Source: Pyrodictiaceae archaeon
Lineage (GTDB): Archaea; Thermoproteota; Thermoprotei_A; Sulfolobales; Pyrodictiaceae
Assembly (NCBI GenBank): GCA_027033675.1
Contig: JALVKZ010000332.1
Coordinates: 1 to 6,569 of the forward strand
Direction of reading: 5' to 3'
DNA length: 6,569 bases
This document shows positions 1 through 4,280 of this stretch, piece by piece; within the stretch, counting starts at the first letter, position 1; each line of letters opens with the position of its first letter. A model generated the notes under the pieces. It was not told the DNA's origin. It saw nothing but the letters and a program-made list of their open reading frames with translations, and ran no database searches. Made by a program: the position numbers and the translations under genes.

Positions 1-65
1 ATCTTCGGGTAACTACCAACAACTGTGACGGGGAAGGCCCTCGGGACACGATACTCCTGGGCCAA
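1..65 (-). CDS. Partial MetE-like methionine synthase (N-terminal 21 codons)
   Basis: Seen: a minus-strand frame opens with TTG at 65-63 and stays open to the left edge for 21 codons. Its peptide includes FPVTVVGSYPK. The GAGGAG at 78-73 lies 7 nt upstream of the TTG and is a good Shine-Dalgarno site. No other start codon lies between the upstream in-frame TAG and this TTG. Known: archaeal cobalamin-independent methionine synthases and their split N- and C-terminal relatives begin within a few residues of a TTV(I/V)GSYPR motif, which makes homocysteine-binding structure at the barrel entrance. Inferred: this is the beginning of such a gene, transferring a methyl group to homocysteine in the cytoplasm, and the rest lies left of the window. 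Which half of a split MetE it is cannot be told. The call rests on one short motif and overlaps another ORF, so confidence is moderate. Confidence 0.55.
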   Translation of the reverse strand, partial: MAQEYRVPRAFPVTVVGSYPK

Positions 66-195
66 GACTTCTCTCCTCGGGCAACTCTAGCAAAAAGCCC
101 CTAGATTTTATCAGCTCCTCCCATGCATGCATCCTCCTCGCCTCTTCTACAAGCACGATATGAGGGGGCAATGAAGAAGGGGATCCTTTATTCAT
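13..195 (-). CDS. Doubtful small ORF (60 aa) overlapping the MetE-like start
   Basis: A 60-codon ORF runs from ATG 195-193 to TAG at 15-13. Codon use is typical of the window (GAG, AGG, ATA, CTA). The middle of the product, HIVLVEEARRMHAWEELIKS, could fold as a strand followed by a helix, so the ORF is not obviously noise. A weak AGGT lies about 7 nt before the ATG. Against it, the last 53 bases overlap the MetE-like frame, which has a much better ribosome site and a recognisable motif. The spacing of a strand, a helix, a second strand with Pro-Glu-Glu-Arg and a later Cys distantly recalls the small DUF3343 (Se/S-carrier-like) proteins, but the key CG pair is missing, so I do not assign it. 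It may be a real short gene or merely the leader region of the MetE-like gene. Confidence 0.2.
   Translation of the reverse strand: MNKGSPSSLPPHIVLVEEARRMHAWEELIKSRGFLLELPEERSLGPGVSCPEGLPRHSCW
101..112 (-). promoter_or_regulatory. Possible TATA box for the MetE-like gene
   Basis: The minus strand reads GATAAAATCTAG here. Its centre, near 107, would put transcript start near 81 and give a leader of about 15 nt that still contains the GAGGAG ribosome site. The match to the crenarchaeal TATA consensus is only fair, and it lies inside the doubtful 13-195 ORF. Confidence 0.25.
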
Positions 196-247
196 GTTAA
201 CCTGTTAGCTTTATATTGGTGTGGGAGTCCTAGTTTATGTTAACAGG
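194..247. repeat. Paired ATGTTAAC repeats and CCTGTTA/TAACAGG inverted repeat around a TATA box
   Basis: ATGTTAAC occurs at 194-201 and again at 237-244, 43 bp apart start to start (about four helical turns). CCTGTTA at 201-207 is the exact reverse complement of TAACAGG at 241-247. The two arms bracket the TATA element at 209-217, and the right arm lies at the predicted transcript start. This is the layout expected of an operator for a repressor. Toxin-antitoxin modules often control their own promoter, so self-regulation is a reasonable inference, but short matches like these can arise by chance in AT-rich sequence. Confidence 0.4.
209..217 (+). promoter_or_regulatory. TATA box of the HEPN-MNT unit
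   Basis: CTTTATATT is centred near 213, predicting a transcript start near 239 and a leader of about 20 nt before the TTG start at 259. That leader holds GGGTG at 246-250, which pairs with the archaeal anti-Shine-Dalgarno and sits 8 nt before the TTG. The element is nearly symmetrical (AATATAAAG on the minus strand), so it could also fire leftward, with a start near 187. Confidence 0.45.
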
Positions 248-258
248 GTGCATCTGGC

Positions 259-606
259 TTGGAGACGTATCGGGAGCTTGCATGCCAGTACTTGTTGAGT
301 CTTCGCGATAACTTGCGTGAAGGCCGCTGGGCACCCGCGGCTAGTGATGCGCTCCACTTAGCTGATACGGTAGCGGCTATGGTTCTCGAGAAGCACGGGG
401 TACATGTTCCCGGAAGTCATCGTGGACGTCTCCTGGCTCTTAGCAGACTAGATGAAGTACTGGCCAGGATTTATGGAAGATTACAGGAGCTGTATTCGAG
501 GATGAGCTACCTAGGACTCAATGGAGGCTTAGCCAGGGAGATTAGAGACCTAGTGGAGCAGCTCCTTGAGGGGCTTGAGAGACATGGACTCAGCCTCCGC
601 TACTAA
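259..606 (+). CDS. HEPN-domain protein, partner of an MNT nucleotidyltransferase
   Basis: This 115-residue protein is almost all helical with no signal peptide or membrane segment, so it is expected in the cytoplasm. Its pattern fits the small HEPN family of archaeal genomes: an N-terminal YRELACQYLLSLRDNLREG helix, a second helix rich in Ala/Asp (about 27-45), a Ser-His turn at 53-54 opening the third helix, and a fourth helix carrying LYSRMSYLG (78-86) where relatives have Leu-x3-Arg-x2-Asp-Tyr. Known: HEPN proteins paired with MNT enzymes are toxin or toxin-like partners, several being RNases that the MNT enzyme silences by AMP transfer. Seen: the RNase motif Arg-x4-6-His is not evident, so nuclease activity is doubtful. 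The protein ends in Tyr115. The TTG start is forced, since an in-frame TAA sits at 241-243 and no other start codon lies between. Its end overlaps the MNT gene, implying coupled translation. The fold call is by pattern only. Confidence 0.82.
   Translation: METYRELACQYLLSLRDNLREGRWAPAASDALHLADTVAAMVLEKHGVHVPGSHRGRLLALSRLDEVLARIYGRLQELYSRMSYLGLNGGLAREIRDLVEQLLEGLERHGLSLRY
569..574 (+). promoter_or_regulatory. Ribosome binding site inside the HEPN gene for the MNT gene
   Basis: GAGGGG lies 9 nt upstream of ATG 584. It supports ATG 584 over the in-frame TTG codons at 566 and 575, which have no comparable site. It lies within the HEPN reading frame, so translation of the two genes is probably coupled. 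Confidence 0.5.
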
Positions 607-1315
607 CTTGGCAGGAATGGTGCTTAGCCTGTGCCCTGGGGCACAGGCAGTGCTACTCTATGGCTCTGCTGCCAGGGGCGAGGCTACAGAGAAGAGCGAT
701 GTAGACGTGCTCGTCATCTCCAGCGAGCCTTGCCGGGTTGAGCTCGGGCCACCCTATAGCGTGGTACTACTTACCCTGGAGGAGTGGCTAGGGGCCCCGG
801 AGACGTTTAGGGCGGAGGTGCTCCGGGACGCACTAGTACTCTATGCGTCTGGGCTCCGGCTAAGAGACCTAGTAGCGGGTGAGCCATGGCTCCTCGTCCG
901 CTACACAGCCCCGGCGCCATCCTCAAGGGCATGCGTCTCCAGAGCAGTAGCAGAGCTAGAGAAGAAGGGGTTCGTGGAACGAGTGGCTCCCGGCACAGTA
1001 CTTGCCCCGCTCAAGGCTGTTGACAAGCTCTTCGAGGTTATCGAGGGCTGCGGAGCAAGGATAAGCTCCTCGCGGACCATAGTGTACCGGGTAACCAGGA
1101 TGTATTGTGGTAGGTGTCCCTACTGCGGCGCAAGGATAGTTGAGGTGGATTACGAGGAGGCGAAGAAGCGGCTGCGAGAACACCTACTAGTAGCTCACCG
1201 GGACCGGGTTGAGGAGGTAGCTGAGAAGCTACGGAGAGAGGGGAAGGGCTTACCCGGGGGCAGTCTCCGCGGCCTCGCTGGCTACCTAGCCTCCCTAGCC
1301 ATTAGCGAGTGCTAA
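584..1315 (+). CDS. MNT-type nucleotidyltransferase with C-terminal zinc-finger-like extension
   Basis: The product is 243 residues from ATG 584. Residues 20-45 read as the core of a minimal nucleotidyltransferase of the Pol beta superfamily: strand AVLLYGS, then GSAARGEATEKSDVDVLV with Gly27-Ser28, Arg31-Gly32 and the metal-binding pair Asp39/Asp41. The third carboxylate strand appears to be YSVVLLTLEEW (59-69), where family members usually show Asp before the hydrophobic run; here it is Ser. Residues 105-169 match a C-terminal region I recall from other archaeal nucleotidyltransferases (VSRAVAELEKKGFVERVAPG, then a helix and strand). Residues 175-205 hold Cys175, Cys178, Cys181, His200 and His205, arranged as C-x2-C-x18-H-x4-H, which suggests zinc binding. 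Known: MNT enzymes paired with HEPN proteins transfer AMP to the partner. Inferred: this is the antitoxin-like enzyme of the pair, with the finger adding nucleic-acid or protein binding. At 243 aa it is far longer than minimal MNT antitoxins (about 100-140 aa). Confidence 0.9.
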   Translation: MDSASATNLAGMVLSLCPGAQAVLLYGSAARGEATEKSDVDVLVISSEPCRVELGPPYSVVLLTLEEWLGAPETFRAEVLRDALVLYASGLRLRDLVAGEPWLLVRYTAPAPSSRACVSRAVAELEKKGFVERVAPGTVLAPLKAVDKLFEVIEGCGARISSSRTIVYRVTRMYCGRCPYCGARIVEVDYEEAKKRLREHLLVAHRDRVEEVAEKLRREGKGLPGGSLRGLAGYLASLAISEC

Positions 1316-1530
1316 CCCCTTTGATCCCTAAGCCTGGCTCGTTAGGTAGCACGCTCACAGATACTTAGTCTTCCACTTTCTAGTTCTCTACCACAATGCT
1401 AGCATAGCGTTCATTTCTGCTTTGCAAGGACGATCCTAGAGAAGAGGCTAGTATCCCGAAAAACTAGCCTATGTCTGTCCATTCTATTACCAGCTCCTCT
1501 TAGCTCTTCAAGCGGCTCCTAGGTAGCGGT
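1316..1530. other. Convergent intergenic region
   Basis: These 215 bases separate the ends of the MNT gene and the membrane-anchored protein gene. I see no convincing ORF, tRNA, or C/D-box RNA here. The only clear structure is the hairpin at 1445-1470. A pyrimidine-rich stretch at about 1367-1391 could help end plus-strand transcripts, since archaeal termination prefers T-rich non-template DNA, but it lacks a long T run. Confidence 0.5.
1445..1470 (-). terminator. Hairpin with T5 loop, possible terminator
   Basis: AGGCTAGT (1445-1452) and ACTAGCCT (1463-1470) form a perfect 8-bp stem around a 10-base loop. On the minus strand, T5 spans the end of the first arm and the loop, about 65 nt past the stop of the gene at 1531-2397. 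Archaeal RNA polymerase ends transcripts at T tracts, so this is a plausible end for that gene. It could equally be a structure at the end of either convergent transcript. Confidence 0.35.
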
Positions 1531-2397
1531 TTAGGGAGGGACTAGAACAAGGGCTATGGAGGACGGGTAGAGTGGTATCTTTTTCACGGCTTGTTCTCCG
1601 TCGGCGTAGCTCAGCCTAATAGTGATGTAGCCTAGGTGGTAGAGCTTGGCTGCGATGTTTGCGCCAGGGCAGCTAGCTTCTAGGCGGTCATAGCTCTTAT
1701 CAAGGGTTCTCAGCGGCACTATTACTCCGTTCCTCTTATTGAATGGTGGCGGGTAGGGACTTGTCCCCGTGAACTTGGCGTAGAGCCTGGCCTCGGCCCT
1801 GTTCTTGCCCTTCAGGGTTATTGTTAGGTTGCAGGGCTTATCCGCTACTATGGCTGCATAGAGCGGGGTAATGCGGGGAACATCTAGGGATACCTTGTCG
1901 GGGGCACTCCTAGACCCTACCTCCTCCAGCTTTATTGATTGGAGGACGCGGGAATCGTATTCCTGGTTGACGTGGAGTATCGCGGTGACTCTGTGTGGCT
2001 TGGAGTAGAGCCTTATTATTGCTGTTAGCGTGCCCCTAGGAGACGACGCGCTATAGGGCCCTGACAATGAGACTATATAGTCTACTCTGTGGGCCGTCTC
2101 CCCGCCGAACTCTATGTGAGCCAATACGTGTCCGTCATAGAGTATATCCATGCCTACTAGCCCACCGCCAGGATTGGCGCGCATAGAGCCCACACAGGTC
2201 ACAGCCGTGAAGCTAGTGTGTAGCTCCGAGAGCGCTGGAAACATATGACAGTACTCGGAGAAGCCTTTCCCCGAGTAAGTCTTGCTAGGCCCGCTTAGTA
2301 GCTGAAGAGCTATGAGGGTTGCCGAGAAAATCGCGACAACGAAGACAATAGCTACGGCCTTAATAGCATCGGGATCGCGCAGCAAGATAGACACCAA
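1531..2397 (-). CDS. Unrecognised membrane-anchored extracytoplasmic protein
   Basis: I do not recognise this 288-residue family. One hydrophobic helix spans about residues 12-34 (AIKAVAIVFVVAIFSATLIA...), after a short N-terminus with Arg7 and Lys13. The rest is soluble, rich in beta-type patterns, Ser/Thr/Tyr and Gly, with no second membrane segment. The expected form is therefore a single N-terminal anchor with the bulk outside the cell. Cys50, Cys68, Cys189 and Cys243 could make two disulfides, common in hyperthermophile surface proteins. No enzymatic motif is visible. The start is TTG 2397 or the adjoining GTG 2394; no ribosome site precedes them, and the TATA box places transcript start at about 2399, so the message is nearly leaderless. 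It lies downstream of hyuB on the same strand but has its own promoter, so a shared function need not be assumed. It may be a pilin-like or cell-surface protein, but that is only a guess. Confidence 0.8.
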   Translation of the reverse strand: MVSILLRDPDAIKAVAIVFVVAIFSATLIALQLLSGPSKTYSGKGFSEYCHMFPALSELHTSFTAVTCVGSMRANPGGGLVGMDILYDGHVLAHIEFGGETAHRVDYIVSLSGPYSASSPRGTLTAIIRLYSKPHRVTAILHVNQEYDSRVLQSIKLEEVGSRSAPDKVSLDVPRITPLYAAIVADKPCNLTITLKGKNRAEARLYAKFTGTSPYPPPFNKRNGVIVPLRTLDKSYDRLEASCPGANIAAKLYHLGYITIRLSYADGEQAVKKIPLYPSSIALVLVPP

Positions 2398-2420
2398 GGA
2401 AGCTACGGAGACTGCATATC

Positions 2421-2430
2421 GCTATATAAG
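2421..2430 (-). promoter_or_regulatory. TATA box for the membrane-anchored protein gene
   Basis: The minus strand reads CTTATATAGC, centred near 2425.5. A transcript start 26 bp on falls at about 2399, 2-5 nt from the TTG/GTG start codons at 2397 and 2394. The fit to a leaderless archaeal promoter, and the absence of any Shine-Dalgarno sequence, support both this element and the chosen gene start. Confidence 0.55.
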
Positions 2431-2473
2431 CTAAGGGTCTCCCTAGGACGAACTGTTTTGCGAGATAATGCTA

Positions 2474-2485
2474 CCATAAAAATGG
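2474..2485 (-). terminator. T5 tract with small hairpin after hyuB
   Basis: On the minus strand, CCATTTTTATGG lies about 30 nt past the hyuB stop. It contains T5 and can form a 4-bp stem (CCAT/ATGG). T tracts alone can end archaeal transcripts, and the next gene has its own promoter, which fits an operon end here. The signal is short, so the call is tentative. Confidence 0.28.
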
Positions 2486-2513
2486 GGTTATGATTATAGT
2501 AGCTGCAACCCTG

Positions 2514-4265
2514 CTAGATCCTCTGGTTACGCTTCTTCCTTAGTTCCTCTCTAAGTTTTCTTGTTGCATCCCAATCTATGTTCATTTTCTCAGGATCTAT
2601 TACTACTCCATAGATATTCCTTGCAGTCTCCAAGGTTACGAGTTCGTTTCTAACATCCTCTAGTACTAGTTTCGGGTCCCTTTCGAGAGGGTCTCCCCAG
2701 CCACCGCCACCTGATGTCCTTATGCTTATTAGGTCTCCACGAGACAGCTCTTCTGCTGTAATTTTTCTCACATCTAGTACCTTATTGCCCTTATAGATTA
2801 ATACTCTGTTACCAGGACCTGGCATACCGCCTGCTACTCCCCAAGGCGGGAAGTCTCTACGACCTACCTGTATTGTCACTATGGCCTTGCTATTGAGTAT
2901 ACGATACTCTCTTATAACGCCGAAACCACCACGGTGTTTTCCATGCCCTGTGCCGTCCTCTGTGTTAAGCATATATCTCTCAACCATTATTGGAAAGTTC
3001 TTCTCGTAGACTTCGCTTGAAGCTATATACGTATCGCCGTCACCTATCGCGACAAGGCCACTTGTCCCATCCATATCGTATCCTGCTCCCCAGCCACCTG
3101 GCTGGGGCTCGACTATGGCGAAGGGTTCACCAGTGCGATCATCTATACCGCCTACTATCGTGGCTATTATCGATAGGAAGTGGCCTGCTGTAAGCTTATC
3201 CGGTACATGTGGCGCTAATGCCTTCCATACCAGGTCTGATGCAAACGCCATGGATTCCCAGTAGGTTGACGTAGGCGCAGGCGGTTTCGGGTTAAATATT
3301 GTTCCTTCAGGCGCTATGACTTCTAATGGTTTAAAGAAGCCACCAGTAGGATAGGCATGCGGGTCAGTTACAGCCATGTAAACCTCTCTTACGCCTGATA
3401 CTGTTGCTGGAAATGGAGAGTTTATTGATATATTAACCTGTGGGTCACTGCCCGTGAAATCCGCGACAAACTTCTCATCCGTTATCTCAACCTTTACCTT
3501 GACGTGAACAGGATCATCCTTACCCGCAAGGGCGGCATCAATATAGTCCTCTGCCTCAAACACGCCTTTTGGTAATTCTTTTAGCTTTTGATAAGCATAT
3601 TTCTCGCCATCCTCGATAAGCTTCGACATAGCCTTTAACACGCTATCGAGACCATATTTCTCGATGAGCTTATGAACACGCTTCATAGCAACACGCATTG
3701 ATGCAACCTGAGCCTCTATATCACCTCTGGTATACTCGGGTAGTCTTGAATTAGATAATATCATCTCGAGAACATCCTTATTTAGTTCACCAGCATTATA
3801 GAGCTTTACACAAGGCATAATCAGTCCTTCCTGATACACCTCCGTCGCGTTGGGGTTCCAGCTCCCAAATGCTGCTCCTCCAACCTCGCTCCAATGCCCC
3901 TTACTTAGTATGATACCTATAAGTTCATCACGCCAAAACATCGGCATAGCTAGAGTTACGTCGTTTAGGTGGGTGCCCGCATCATAAGGTACATTGTCAA
4001 CTATGACGTCGCCGGGATATAGCTCACTACCCCATTTCCTTAACACCTTACGTGCAACGAAATCAAGTACGCCAGAGAAGCCGGGTACCCCAGGGGCCTG
4101 TGCTATTAGATTACCCTTAGCATCTGTTATACCTACAGCGAAGTCCAGCACCTCGTAGATAACCGGGCTCTTAGCTGTCCTAGCAAAGGCATAGAACATT
4201 TCCTCCGTAGTTACCATGAGACTATTGGCTATTATCTCTAGAGTAAATAGATCAGTTTTACTCAT
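2514..4265 (-). CDS. hyuB: HyuB: hydantoinase B / oxoprolinase / carboxylase-family subunit
   Basis: The product is 583 residues from ATG 4265. It matches the HyuB family end to end: FTLEIIANSL at 7-16, DAKGNLIAQAPGVPGFSG near 48-65, GDVIVDNVPYDAGTHLND (85-102), GHWSEVGG (123-130), EVYQEGLIMP (142-151), and the C-terminal GGGGWGDPLERDP, ending in the usual ETARNIYGVVID (547-558). Known: HyuB partners HyuA in ATP-driven hydantoin or 5-oxoproline ring opening and in acetone or acetophenone carboxylation. His99, Asp102 and His124 have the same spacing as the Mn-binding His/Asp/His I recall from the acetone carboxylase alpha subunit, so a metal site seems intact. The usual NDPY is NVPY here, and HHxDVGG is HWSEVGG. 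GTG codons at 4280 and 4274 would add 5 or 3 residues, but ATG 4265 sits 8 nt after a GGGTG site and fits family starts. The gene begins 15 nt after the hyuA stop. Substrate unknown. Confidence 0.93.
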   Translation of the reverse strand: MSKTDLFTLEIIANSLMVTTEEMFYAFARTAKSPVIYEVLDFAVGITDAKGNLIAQAPGVPGFSGVLDFVARKVLRKWGSELYPGDVIVDNVPYDAGTHLNDVTLAMPMFWRDELIGIILSKGHWSEVGGAAFGSWNPNATEVYQEGLIMPCVKLYNAGELNKDVLEMILSNSRLPEYTRGDIEAQVASMRVAMKRVHKLIEKYGLDSVLKAMSKLIEDGEKYAYQKLKELPKGVFEAEDYIDAALAGKDDPVHVKVKVEITDEKFVADFTGSDPQVNISINSPFPATVSGVREVYMAVTDPHAYPTGGFFKPLEVIAPEGTIFNPKPPAPTSTYWESMAFASDLVWKALAPHVPDKLTAGHFLSIIATIVGGIDDRTGEPFAIVEPQPGGWGAGYDMDGTSGLVAIGDGDTYIASSEVYEKNFPIMVERYMLNTEDGTGHGKHRGGFGVIREYRILNSKAIVTIQVGRRDFPPWGVAGGMPGPGNRVLIYKGNKVLDVRKITAEELSRGDLISIRTSGGGGWGDPLERDPKLVLEDVRNELVTLETARNIYGVVIDPEKMNIDWDATRKLREELRKKRNQRI

Positions 4266-4273
4266 AACCGGCA

Positions 4274-4278
4274 CACCC
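4274..4278 (-). promoter_or_regulatory. Ribosome binding site deciding the hyuB start
   Basis: GGGTG on the minus strand ends 8 nt before ATG 4265. It favours that ATG over the in-frame GTG codons at 4280 and 4274, which overlap the site itself. Confidence 0.5.
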
Positions 4279-4280
4279 AC

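Noticed and set aside
123..132. Ten-base palindrome ATGCATGCAT
   Set aside because: It is short and lies within possible coding sequence, with no second copy and no promoter placement that suggests an operator.
956..1183. Minus-strand open frame of 75 codons inside the MNT gene
   Set aside because: It lies wholly within a well-supported gene on the other strand, with no promoter or ribosome site and no recognisable protein pattern.
1316..1530. Search for tRNA, C/D-box RNA, or CRISPR repeats in the convergent gap
   Set aside because: No T-loop-like GTTCRAATC, no RTGATGA/CTGA pair, and no repeated spacer-repeat units were seen.
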